Assembly: GCF_000024165.1 (NCBI RefSeq)
Contig: NC_013194.1
Coordinates: 2,852,001 to 2,916,000 of the forward strand
Source: Accumulibacter phosphatis
GTDB taxonomy: Bacteria > Pseudomonadota > Gammaproteobacteria > Burkholderiales > Rhodocyclaceae
Direction: 5' to 3'
DNA: 64,000 bases
The notes beneath the pieces were generated by a model. It was given only the letters and a program-made list of their open reading frames with translations. It did not search any database and was not told the DNA's origin. The position numbers and the translations under genes were made by a program. The first letter of the stretch is position 1. Each line of letters begins with the position of its first letter. Shown here one piece after another: positions 36,202 to 44,316 of the stretch.

Positions 36202-37563
36202 ATGAAAGAGGAAGCTGCTTCAACGAAGTCCGCCGCGTCGCGGCCAGCCCCCACGGGCACTGGGGCGCCAACACCAACCGGGCCTGCAGCAGTTAACCCC
36301 GCAGCGAACGCCCAGTTGTCGCAGAATCCTCTGGAGCAGGATCAGGAGCAGTCAGCGGACAACGACCAACTACCGATGAGCGGCTTGCGCGTCATCGATG
36401 TCGGGACTTTTCTGGCCGGGCCCTATGCGGCATCCATCCTGGGTGAGTTCGGCGCCGAGATTCTGAAAGTCGAGCATCCGATCGCCGGTGATCCGATGCG
36501 GCACTTCGGAACGGCCTCCAAACGCCACGATGCGACCCTGGCCTGGCTCAGCGAAGGCCGCAACAAGAAATCGGTCACCCTCGACCTCCGCCAGCAGGAG
36601 GGTGTCGAGCTGTTCCTCAAGCTGGTGGCCAAGTCGGACGTGCTGATCGAGAATTTCCGGCCGGGAACGATGGAGGAATGGGGACTCGGCTGGGACGAGT
36701 TGAGCAAGGCCAACCCCGCACTCGTGATGCTACGGGTCTCCGGCTACGGGCAGACCGGACCGTATCGTCGACGCTCGGGTTTCGCGCATATCGCCCATGG
36801 CTTTGCCGGTCTGTCCTACCTCGCCGGCTTTCCGGGCGAGACGCCAGTACTGCCGGGAACGGCGCCGCTTGGCGACTACCTGTCCAGCCTTTATGGCGCT
36901 ATCGGCATCCTGCTGGCATTAAGGCACCGCGAGGCGACCGGCGAAGGGCAAATCGTCGATATCGGAATTTACGAGGCGGTTTTCCGCCAGATGGACGAGA
37001 TCGCCGCCGCTTACGGACTGTTCGGCAAGGTCCGGCAACGCGAAGGTGCCGGCAGTTTCGTCGCCGTTCCGCACGGACACTTCCGGACTGTTGATGACAA
37101 ATGGGTCGCCATCGCGTGCACCACGGACAAGATGTTCGAACGTTTCGCCGCGGCGATGGAGAAGCCCGAGCTCGCTGCGGCCGACCGTTACGGCGACCAA
37201 CGCAAGCGTCTGGCAGCGCGTGACGAGGTCAACCGGATCGTCATCGAATGGGTGGGTTCGCTGACCCGCAACGAGGTGATGCAGCGCTGTATTGATGGTG
37301 AGGTACCGATCGGCAAGCTCAACAGCATCGCCGACATGTTCGAGGATGAGCATTTCAAAGCCCGCGGCAATCTCGCCCGCCTCACCGAGGAGGGCCTGGG
37401 GGAAGTGGTGATTCCGGGCGTCGTGCCGACGCTTTCCGAGACCCCGGGGCGGATTTCGAATCTCGGGCCACCGCTGGGCAACGCCACCTATGAAGTCCTG
37501 CGCGAACTACTCGGTATTTCGGCGCAGGAGATCAAGCGACTGCGCCAGCGCAAGATCATCTGA
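36202..37563 (+). CDS. smtA: Succinyl-CoA:L-malate CoA-transferase, alpha subunit (SmtA-like)
   Basis: A 453-residue class III (CaiB/BaiF) CoA-transferase. Residues 1-58 are a low-complexity Ala/Pro/Thr/Gln leader, then the catalytic fold starts at MSGLRVIDVGTFLAGPYAAS. Landmarks: EHPIAGDPMRHFGTA, LIENFRPGTMEEWGL, GYGQTGPYRRRSGF and the probable catalytic Asp225 in APLGDYLSSLYG. Both the length and the odd leader match SmtA of Chloroflexus as I remember it, which with SmtB moves CoA from succinyl-CoA to malate. ATG 36202 has a GGGAGG Shine-Dalgarno. The smtB gene follows 23 nt later. Specificity is inferred from resemblance and neighbours. Confidence 0.86.
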   Translation: MKEEAASTKSAASRPAPTGTGAPTPTGPAAVNPAANAQLSQNPLEQDQEQSADNDQLPMSGLRVIDVGTFLAGPYAASILGEFGAEILKVEHPIAGDPMRHFGTASKRHDATLAWLSEGRNKKSVTLDLRQQEGVELFLKLVAKSDVLIENFRPGTMEEWGLGWDELSKANPALVMLRVSGYGQTGPYRRRSGFAHIAHGFAGLSYLAGFPGETPVLPGTAPLGDYLSSLYGAIGILLALRHREATGEGQIVDIGIYEAVFRQMDEIAAAYGLFGKVRQREGAGSFVAVPHGHFRTVDDKWVAIACTTDKMFERFAAAMEKPELAAADRYGDQRKRLAARDEVNRIVIEWVGSLTRNEVMQRCIDGEVPIGKLNSIADMFEDEHFKARGNLARLTEEGLGEVVIPGVVPTLSETPGRISNLGPPLGNATYEVLRELLGISAQEIKRLRQRKII

Positions 37564-37586
37564 CCGGCCTTTTCACGAGAACTCCC

Positions 37587-38813
37587 ATGACCACTGATCA
37601 GACCGAGACCCGGTTGCCGCTCGAAGGCATTCGCGTCATCGATGCCGCCACGGTCATCGCCGCACCTTACAGTGCCAGCATCCTCGGCGAGTTCGGCGCC
37701 GATGTCCTGAAGGTCGAGAACCCGAAAGGCGGCGATCCCCTGCGCTACTTCGGTACGCCGACCAACCGCAAGGACACGCTGGCCTGGCTCAGCGAAGCCC
37801 GCAACAAGCGATCGGTGACGCTCGACCTGCACTTGCCGGAAGGCGTCGAGTTGTTCAAGGGGCTGATCGAGAAATCGGATGTGCTGTGCGAGAACTTCCG
37901 GCCGGGCACCCTCGAGAAGTGGGGACTCGGCTGGGAGGTGCTGCGCGAGATCAACCCTGGCCTGATCATGTTGCGCGTTACCGGTTATGGGCAGACCGGC
38001 CCCTACAAGGACCGTCCCGGCTTTGCCCGCGTCGCACACGCCGTTGGCGGCATCGCCTTTCTCTCGGGAATGCCGAGAGGAACGCCGGTGACCCCGGGCT
38101 CGACCACCCTCGGCGATTACCTGACCGGCCTCTATGGCTGTATCGGCATCCTGATGGCCCTGCGCCACCGCGAGCGCACCGGCAAGGGACAGTACATCGA
38201 CGCTGCGCTGTACGAGTCGGTGTTTCGCTGCACCGAAGAACTGGCGCCGGCCTATGGCATGTTCGGTCGCGTGCGCGAGAGGCACGGGCCAACGCACAAC
38301 GATTTCGCTTGCCCACACGGCCACTTCCCGACCAAGGAAGATGGCAAATGGGTAGCCATTTCGTGCGTCACCGACAAGCTCTTCGAGCGCCTGGCAATTG
38401 CCATGGGCCGCCCGGAACTGGCAGCGCCGCATGTCTACGGCGACCAGAAGACACGGCTTGACAACCGGCATGACGTGAACGAAATCGTCAGGGACTGGTG
38501 CGGTTCGCTGCACCGGGAGGAAATCCTTGCCCGCTGCTTCGCCGCCGGTGCCCCGGCCGGACCATTGAACAGCATCGCCGACATTTTCGGCGACCGGCAA
38601 TTTCATTCGCGGCGCAACCTGGTCGCGATCGATGAGCCGGACATCGGCGAGACGGTGATCGTTCCATCGGTGTTGCCACGCCTGTCGGCGACACCGGGAA
38701 GGATCAAGCACCTCGGGCCGCGACTCGGGCAGCATACCGACGAAGTACTGTCCGGCTTGCTCGGCCTGGACGAGCACGAGATCGACGCGCTGCGCAAGAA
38801 GCGTGTAATCTGA
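37587..38813 (+). CDS. smtB: Succinyl-CoA:L-malate CoA-transferase, beta subunit (SmtB-like)
   Basis: A 408-residue class III CoA-transferase paralogous to the preceding gene but without its leader. Motifs: GIRVIDAATVIAAPYSAS, ENPKGGDPLRYFGTPTNRK, CENFRPGTLEKWGL, GYGQTGPYKDRPGF and a probable catalytic Asp177 in TTLGDYLTGLYG. The ~455 plus ~405 residue adjacent pair is the Chloroflexus SmtAB arrangement. The complex makes (S)-malyl-CoA, which malyl-CoA lyase splits to acetyl-CoA and glyoxylate. Next gene mct starts 24 nt downstream. It may be made in equal amounts with SmtA. Confidence 0.86.
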   Translation: MTTDQTETRLPLEGIRVIDAATVIAAPYSASILGEFGADVLKVENPKGGDPLRYFGTPTNRKDTLAWLSEARNKRSVTLDLHLPEGVELFKGLIEKSDVLCENFRPGTLEKWGLGWEVLREINPGLIMLRVTGYGQTGPYKDRPGFARVAHAVGGIAFLSGMPRGTPVTPGSTTLGDYLTGLYGCIGILMALRHRERTGKGQYIDAALYESVFRCTEELAPAYGMFGRVRERHGPTHNDFACPHGHFPTKEDGKWVAISCVTDKLFERLAIAMGRPELAAPHVYGDQKTRLDNRHDVNEIVRDWCGSLHREEILARCFAAGAPAGPLNSIADIFGDRQFHSRRNLVAIDEPDIGETVIVPSVLPRLSATPGRIKHLGPRLGQHTDEVLSGLLGLDEHEIDALRKKRVI

Positions 38814-38837
38814 CCACAAGCGGGGTGATTGGAGACA

Positions 38838-40058
38838 ATGGACGGAATTCTCAAGGGCCTGCGCGTCGTCGAGGGCTCGGCCTTCGTTGCCGCGCCACTC
38901 GGCGGCATGACTCTCGCCCAACTCGGCGCGGACGTCATCCGCTTCGACCCCATCGGCGGCGGCCTCGACTACCGTCGCTGGCCACTCACCCTCGACGGTC
39001 GGCACAGCCTGTTTTGGGCCGGACTGAACAAGGGCAAGCGTTCGATAGCCGTCGACCTTCGCCTGCCCCGCGGGCAGGAGTTGCTGACCCAGCTGATCTG
39101 CGCGCCCGGGGACCATGCAGGCCTCTTCAGCACCAATTTTCCGGCCAAAGGCTGGCTTGCCTATGAAGCGCTGCAAGCGCACCGGCAGGACTTGATCATG
39201 GTGAACCTGACGGGGCGGCGGGACGGTGGGTCCGAAGTAGACTACACGCTGAACCCGCAGCTCGGCCTGCCCCTGATGACCGGACCAACGAGTTCCCCGG
39301 AAGTCGTCAACCACGTCTTTCCCGCCTGGGACTTCATCAGCGGTCAAATGATCGCCTTGGGCCTCCTTGCTGCCGAACGGCACCGGCGGCTGACCGGCGA
39401 AGGACAACTGGTGCGTCTGGCCTTGAAGGATGTGGCGCTGGCCATGCTCGGGAATTTCGGCATGCTCGCCGAAGCCATGGTCAATGGGGCCGATCGGCCG
39501 CGCCAGGGCAACTACCTCTACGGCGCCTTTGGCCGCGACTTCGGCACGCTCGACGGCCGGCGTCTGATGGTCGTCGGCCTGACCGGCATGCAATGGCGCC
39601 GCCTCGTCAAGGCCACCGGTCTCCGGGAGCCAATCAGCGAACTGGCTGCGCGACTCGGCCTCGACTTCGACGACGAGGGCAATCGCTATCGCGCACGGCA
39701 GGAAATTGCCCGATTGTTCGAACCCTGGTTCCATGCCCGCACGCTGGCGGAAGCCGCGCTGACCCTCGATGCCCACGGCGTCACCTGGGGCCCCTACCGC
39801 AGCGTGCGGGAGGAAGTGGCCGCCGACCCGGATTGCTCCACCGACAATCCGATGTTCACACTCACCGAGCAGCCAGGCATCGGGCGCTACCTGATGCCGT
39901 CGACGCCGCTCGACTTTGCCGGCGTACCCCGTCTGCCGGCGATGCCGGCGCCCAGACTCGGCGAACACACGGATCAGATTCTGCTCGACATCCTCGGCTT
40001 GAGCGAGGCCGAAGTCGGCCGTCTGCACGACGCGCGCGTCGTCGCCGGACCTACCTGA
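38838..40058 (+). CDS. mct: Mesaconyl-CoA C1-C4 CoA-transferase (2-methylfumaryl-CoA isomerase)
   Basis: A 406-residue class III CoA-transferase-fold enzyme that moves CoA intramolecularly from C1 to C4 of mesaconate. Features shared with Chloroflexus Mct as I recall it: KGLRVVEGSAFVAAPLGGMT, DPIGGGLDYRRWP, SLFWAGLNKGKRSIA, GRRDGGSEVDYTLNPQLGLP and a catalytic Asp165 in HVFPAWDFISGQM. The C-terminus PAPRLGEHTDQILLDILGLSEAEVGRLHD also fits. ATG 38838 is used because the family starts M-x-G-I-L; a TTG three codons earlier is the alternative. This enzyme has no role in the plain ethylmalonyl-CoA pathway, so its presence defines the hybrid route. Confidence 0.9.
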   Translation: MDGILKGLRVVEGSAFVAAPLGGMTLAQLGADVIRFDPIGGGLDYRRWPLTLDGRHSLFWAGLNKGKRSIAVDLRLPRGQELLTQLICAPGDHAGLFSTNFPAKGWLAYEALQAHRQDLIMVNLTGRRDGGSEVDYTLNPQLGLPLMTGPTSSPEVVNHVFPAWDFISGQMIALGLLAAERHRRLTGEGQLVRLALKDVALAMLGNFGMLAEAMVNGADRPRQGNYLYGAFGRDFGTLDGRRLMVVGLTGMQWRRLVKATGLREPISELAARLGLDFDDEGNRYRARQEIARLFEPWFHARTLAEAALTLDAHGVTWGPYRSVREEVAADPDCSTDNPMFTLTEQPGIGRYLMPSTPLDFAGVPRLPAMPAPRLGEHTDQILLDILGLSEAEVGRLHDARVVAGPT

Positions 40059-40126
40059 GCCGGTCGCCGGCAAACCTGCCCGCGACCGCAGAAACAACCA
40101 GCCTTCTTTCTACCAGGGAAACTGCC

Positions 40127-41182
40127 ATGAAGCTACCAGTGCACTTCTACAAACCGCTCGCCATTGGCGCCCCACAACCCCTGCGTGAGCTTCCGGTCAG
40201 GCCGGAGAGAATGATCCACTTCTTTCCGCCACACATCGACAAGATCCGCGCCAAGGCACCGGAGACGGCCCGGCAGTGCGATGTGATGTGCGGCAATCTC
40301 GAGGATGCGATTCCGATCGAAGCCAAGGACGCGGCACGCGCCGGCTTCATCGACCTGCTGGCCGCGCACGACTTCGGCGACACCGCCATGTGGGTGCGGG
40401 TCAATGCGCTGAACAGCCCTTGGGTACTCGACGACCTCAACGAGATCATCAAGCACGTCGGCAACAAGGTCGACGTGATCATGATTCCCAAGGTCGAGGG
40501 ACCCTGGGACATCCACTTCGTCGATCAGTACGTCTCGCTACTGGAAGCGAAGTACGCCATCAGGAAGCCGATCCTCCTGCATGCGCTGCTCGAGACCGCG
40601 CAGGGAGTCACCAATGTCGAGGCGATCTGCGGCGCCAGTCCGCGCATGCATGGTCTGAGCCTCGGCCCGGCCGACCTTGCCGCCTCGCGTGGCATGAAGA
40701 CGACGCGCGTCGGCGGCGGACATCCCGGCTACGGCGTCCTCGCCGACCCTGAAGCCGGCCAGGATGGAGGCGAGAAGCAGCGCGCCTTCTTCCAGCAGGA
40801 TCTCTGGCACTACACCGTCGCGCGCATGGTCGATGCGGCCGTGGCGCACGGTCTGCGCTCGTTCTACGGCCCGTTTGGCGACCTCAAGGATGAAGCCGCC
40901 TGCGAGGCACAGTTCCGCAATGCCTTCCTGATGGGCTGTTCGGGCGCCTGGTCGCTGGCGCCCAACCAGATCGCGATTGCCAAGCGTGTCTTCAGCCCCG
41001 ACGTCAAGGAGGTACTGTTTGCCAAACGCATCCTCGAAGCGATGCCAGACGGCAGCGGCGTGGCAACAATCGACGGCAAGATGCAGGACGACGCGACCTG
41101 GAAGCAGGCGAAGGTCATCGTCGATCTGGCGCGTCTGGTGGCCAGGCGCGACCCGGAACTCGCGGCGGCTTACGGTTGGTAG
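40127..41182 (+). CDS. mcl: L-malyl-CoA / beta-methylmalyl-CoA / citramalyl-CoA lyase
   Basis: A 351-residue HpcH/HpaI aldolase-family lyase. Visible: ERMIHFFPPHIDKIR, CDVMCGNLEDAIP (metal-binding acidic region), VDVIMIPKVEGPWD, LHALLETAQGVTNV (Glu metal ligand) and GLSLGPADLAASRGMKTTRVGGGHPGYG. Enzymes of this subfamily cleave (S)-malyl-CoA to acetyl-CoA plus glyoxylate, reversibly join propionyl-CoA and glyoxylate, and in Chloroflexus also cleave (S)-citramalyl-CoA to acetyl-CoA plus pyruvate. ATG 40127 follows a GGGAA Shine-Dalgarno; a long open frame upstream overlaps mct and is a shadow. Flanked by mct and mch, so the trifunctional version is likely. Confidence 0.9.
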   Translation: MKLPVHFYKPLAIGAPQPLRELPVRPERMIHFFPPHIDKIRAKAPETARQCDVMCGNLEDAIPIEAKDAARAGFIDLLAAHDFGDTAMWVRVNALNSPWVLDDLNEIIKHVGNKVDVIMIPKVEGPWDIHFVDQYVSLLEAKYAIRKPILLHALLETAQGVTNVEAICGASPRMHGLSLGPADLAASRGMKTTRVGGGHPGYGVLADPEAGQDGGEKQRAFFQQDLWHYTVARMVDAAVAHGLRSFYGPFGDLKDEAACEAQFRNAFLMGCSGAWSLAPNQIAIAKRVFSPDVKEVLFAKRILEAMPDGSGVATIDGKMQDDATWKQAKVIVDLARLVARRDPELAAAYGW

Positions 41183-41217
41183 GAAAGAGCTTGGTCGGCA
41201 CAACGAGGAGGCACCTG

Positions 41218-42276
41218 ATGAGCGAGAAGACCAGACTGGGGAATTTCTTTGAGGACTTCCAGATCGGGCAGACGATAGCCCATGCGACACCGAGAACGAT
41301 CAGCGAGGGCGACGTGGCTTTGTACACCGCGTTGACCGGCTCGCGCTTTGCCATCACATCGTCGGACACCTTCGCGTATAGCCTGGGATTCCCGCGTGCG
41401 CCGGTGGACAACCTGCTCGCGTTCAACGTGGTCTTCGGCAAAACGGTTCCCGACATCTCGCTCAATGCGGTTGCCAACCTCGGCTATGCCGCTGGCCGCT
41501 TCGGCCACCGGGTCTTCGTCGGTGACACGCTGACGGCCGACTCGACGGTGATCGGTCTCAAGGAAAACCGGGACGGCCAGACCGGGATCGTCTATGTGCG
41601 CTCGTGCGGGATCAATCAGCACCAGCAGATCGCCCTTGACTACTGTCGCTGGGTGATGGTGCGCAAGCGCGAGCCAAAGTCGCCAGCGCCGCCAGCCTGC
41701 GTACCCGACCTCCCCGAGGCGGTCGCTGCGGGAGACCTGATCGTTCCAGCAGGAATCCGCGTCGATCAGTACGACTGCACGCTGTCCGGCAACCCTGACC
41801 TGTGGGACGATTATGAGGTCGGTGAGCGGATCGACCACGTGGACGGGATGACGATCGAAGAGAGCGAGCACATGATGGCGACGCGTCTTTACCAGAACAC
41901 CGCCAGGGTGCACTTCAATCAGCAGGCGGAAAGCGCCGGGCGTTTTGGCCGCCGGATCATCTACGGGGGCTGCATCATCAGTCTGGCACGTTCGCTCTCC
42001 TTCAACGGCCTGGCGAATGCCTTCCTCGTCGCGGCGATCAACGGCGGTCGGCATGTCACGCCGACCTTTGCCGGTGATACGATCTACGCTTGGTCAGAGG
42101 TCGTCGACAAAATGGTCCTGCCGGGCCGCAACGACCTCGGCGCACTGCGCCTGCGTACCGTCGCGACCAAGGATCGACCGTGCGCCGACTTCCCCTGCAA
42201 GACGGCCGATGGCAGCTACGATCCGAGCGTGGTCCTCGACTTCGACTACACTACGCTGATCCCCCGAAGAGCGTAA
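41218..42276 (+). CDS. mch: Mesaconyl-C1-CoA hydratase (beta-methylmalyl-CoA dehydratase)
   Basis: A 352-residue double hot-dog MaoC-type hydratase, same length class as the Rhodobacter and Chloroflexus enzymes. The N-terminus GNFFEDFQIGQTIAHATPRT, then EGDVALYTALTGSRF, VVFGKTVPDISLNAVANLGY, WDDYEVGERIDHVDGMTIEE, ATRLYQNTARVHFN and GGCIISLARSLSFNGLANAF follow known Mch closely. It interconverts mesaconyl-C1-CoA and beta-methylmalyl-CoA, shared by the ethylmalonyl-CoA pathway and the 3-hydroxypropionate bicycle. GAGGAGG precedes ATG 41218. It is the last gene of the Chloroflexus-like set. Confidence 0.95.
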   Translation: MSEKTRLGNFFEDFQIGQTIAHATPRTISEGDVALYTALTGSRFAITSSDTFAYSLGFPRAPVDNLLAFNVVFGKTVPDISLNAVANLGYAAGRFGHRVFVGDTLTADSTVIGLKENRDGQTGIVYVRSCGINQHQQIALDYCRWVMVRKREPKSPAPPACVPDLPEAVAAGDLIVPAGIRVDQYDCTLSGNPDLWDDYEVGERIDHVDGMTIEESEHMMATRLYQNTARVHFNQQAESAGRFGRRIIYGGCIISLARSLSFNGLANAFLVAAINGGRHVTPTFAGDTIYAWSEVVDKMVLPGRNDLGALRLRTVATKDRPCADFPCKTADGSYDPSVVLDFDYTTLIPRRA

Positions 42277-42390
42277 CGTCCAGCGCGGGCGGCTACCGCG
42301 CCGCCCGCATGAACCCGGCCAGCCAATGGCAGGCCCGGCCACCGGCCCGGAGCGACGGCCCGCGACTGCCGCCCATACGCAAAGGTATCG

Positions 42391-42404
42391 TTGTTTTCAA
42401 TCGA
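42391..42404. promoter_or_regulatory. Weak FNR-like box upstream of the 2-oxoacid oxidoreductase operon
   Basis: TTGTT-TTCA-ATCGA matches eight of ten positions of TTGAT-N4-ATCAA, 59-72 nt before the first gene of an oxygen-sensitive iron-sulfur enzyme. The half-site spacing and central TTCA are the same as in the nirS box. Chance occurrence cannot be excluded. Confidence 0.35.
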
Positions 42405-42462
42405 TTCGAACTAAGCTATGCTGCGCGGGCGTCAAAAAACGATGGAAAACAATGGAGGAAAC

Positions 42463-43059
42463 ATGTTCCAAGTCCGCATACACGGTCGCGGCGGCCAAGG
42501 CGTGGTTACGGCTGCCGAGATGTTGTCTATTGCTGCGTTTGAGGAAGGCCGCCATGCCCAAGCCTTCCCGAGTTTCGGTTCGGAACGAACCGGTGCCCCG
42601 GTGGTCGCTTTTTGCCGTATCGCGGATGAGGAGATCCGCCTGCGCGAACCGATCATGGAACCCGATGCGCTGATCATCCAGGATCCTACTCTGCTGCTCC
42701 AGGTCGACGTCTTCTCTGGCCTCAAGAAGGGCGGATACATCCTGATCAACACCAGCCGCACGTTTGCCGAACTGGGCCTCGGTGACTACGTCCGAGACTG
42801 GCCAGCAGACAGGCTGTGCACGGTTCCCGCCACCGACCTCAGCCGCAAGCACGTCGGCCGACCAATGCCCAACGTTCCACTCCTGGCCGGCTTTGCCGCC
42901 GCATCCGGCATCATTCGGCTGGAGTCAGTGATCAAAGCCATCAATGCCAAGTTCTCGGACAGAGTGGCGAGCAACAACAGCGCTGCGGCAACCGAGGCTT
43001 ATCAGTTCGTTGCCGACGAGATCAAGGCGGCGCGTCATGAGGAGGCCGCACATGCTTAA
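42463..43059 (+). CDS. porG: 2-oxoacid:acceptor oxidoreductase, gamma subunit
   Basis: A 198-residue gamma subunit of the pyruvate/2-oxoacid:ferredoxin oxidoreductase family, with the diagnostic HGRGGQGVVTAAEML and FGSERTGAPV motifs. It binds CoA-related contacts and completes the catalytic core with the alpha and beta subunits. ATG 42463 has a GGAGGA Shine-Dalgarno; frames further upstream are not conserved. Its stop overlaps the alpha-subunit start by 8 nt, so translation is coupled. First gene of a four-gene operon, preceded by a weak FNR-like box. Confidence 0.9.
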   Translation: MFQVRIHGRGGQGVVTAAEMLSIAAFEEGRHAQAFPSFGSERTGAPVVAFCRIADEEIRLREPIMEPDALIIQDPTLLLQVDVFSGLKKGGYILINTSRTFAELGLGDYVRDWPADRLCTVPATDLSRKHVGRPMPNVPLLAGFAAASGIIRLESVIKAINAKFSDRVASNNSAAATEAYQFVADEIKAARHEEAAHA

Positions 43060-44305
43060 ACAGACTGAAGGTTCACACGCTGTTGCCGAAGCCGTCGGCC
43101 TTTGCCGGCCAGAAGTGATCTGCGCCTATCCGATCTCTCCGCAGACGCACATCGTCGAAGGCCTCGGTGAAATGGTCAAGGCCGGCGAAATCCAGGACTG
43201 CGAGTTCATCAACGTCGAATCCGAGTTCGCGGCGATGAGTGTCGCCATCGGATCGTCGGCAACAGGCGCCCGTACCTACACGGCCACGGCCTCGCAGGGC
43301 CTGCTGTTCATGGCCGAGGCGGTATACAACGCGTCCGGCCTTGGCCTGCCCATCGTCATGACGGTCGCCAACCGGGCCATCGGCGCACCGATCAACATCT
43401 GGAACGACCACACCGATGCGCTCTCGCAACGCGACAGCGGCTGGATCCAGCTTTTCGCCGAAACCAATCAGGAAGCGCTGGATTTGCACATCCAGGCCTT
43501 CAAGCTGGCGGAGGAAGTCAGCCTGCCGGTCATGGTCTGCATGGACGGATTCATTCTGACGCACGCCTACGAGCGCGTGGACGTACCGACCCAGGAACAG
43601 GTCGATGCCTTCCTGCCGCCTTACGAGCCACGTCAGGTTCTCGACCCGACCGACCCGGTATCGATCGGCGCAATGGTCGGTCCGGAAGCGTTCTCGGAGG
43701 TGCGCTACCTGGCGCACGCCAAGCAGATGCAGGCTCTCGAACTGATCCCGCGATTGGCCGAGCAGTTCAAGGCGGTCTTCGGTCGCGATTCAGGCGGGCT
43801 GACCCATTCGTACCTCCTCGACGATGCAGAAACGGTGGTTGTGGCGATGGGGTCGGTGCTCGGAACGATCAAGGATACGGTTGACGAGATGCGTGCTGCC
43901 GGCGAGAAGATCGGCGTGCTCGGGATCACTTCCTATCGTCCGTTCCCGCTCGACAACGTCCGCGCCGCGCTGCAGAACGCGCAGCGCGTGGTCGTGTTGG
44001 AAAAGAGTCTGGCGGTCGGCATCGGTGGCGTTCTCTCCACCGACGTACGCATGGCAATGTCGGGTCTGCAACTGCATGGACACACGGTGGTCGCCGGCCT
44101 TGGTGGCCGGGCAATCACCCGGAAATCGTTGCGTGCTCTGTTTGCCAAGGCAGTTCGCGGCGAACTGGGCCACCTCACCTTCCTCGACCTCGACTGGAAC
44201 GTCGTCAACAAGCAACTCGAACGCGAGCGCACGACGCGCCGTTCGGGTCCGGCAGCGGAAAGCATGCTGCGCGACATCGGTGTCATTGCCACCGGTATTG
44301 TCTGA
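43052..44305 (+). CDS. porA: 2-oxoacid:acceptor oxidoreductase, alpha subunit
   Basis: A 417-residue alpha subunit: YPISPQTHIVEGLGEM (the YPITP motif of substrate/CoA binding), EFINVESEFAAMSVAIGSSA, TATASQGLLFMAEAVYNASG and MTVANRAIGAPINIWNDHTD. Pyruvate oxidoreductases of this type reversibly convert pyruvate plus CoA to acetyl-CoA, CO2 and reduced ferredoxin. ATG 43052 overlaps the gamma gene and has GAGGAGG upstream. Whether the substrate is pyruvate, 2-oxoglutarate or another 2-oxoacid is not settled by sequence; the adjacent ppdK favours pyruvate. Confidence 0.9.
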   Translation: MLKQTEGSHAVAEAVGLCRPEVICAYPISPQTHIVEGLGEMVKAGEIQDCEFINVESEFAAMSVAIGSSATGARTYTATASQGLLFMAEAVYNASGLGLPIVMTVANRAIGAPINIWNDHTDALSQRDSGWIQLFAETNQEALDLHIQAFKLAEEVSLPVMVCMDGFILTHAYERVDVPTQEQVDAFLPPYEPRQVLDPTDPVSIGAMVGPEAFSEVRYLAHAKQMQALELIPRLAEQFKAVFGRDSGGLTHSYLLDDAETVVVAMGSVLGTIKDTVDEMRAAGEKIGVLGITSYRPFPLDNVRAALQNAQRVVVLEKSLAVGIGGVLSTDVRMAMSGLQLHGHTVVAGLGGRAITRKSLRALFAKAVRGELGHLTFLDLDWNVVNKQLERERTTRRSGPAAESMLRDIGVIATGIV

Positions 44306-44316
44306 GGAGACCCACG

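Noticed and set aside
37488..40097. 869-codon minus-strand frame over smtB and mct
   Set aside because: Antisense shadow of two well-recognised genes.
39593..40126. Long extension in front of malyl-CoA lyase
   Set aside because: Overlaps mct in another frame; the lyase N-terminus at 40127 has its own Shine-Dalgarno.
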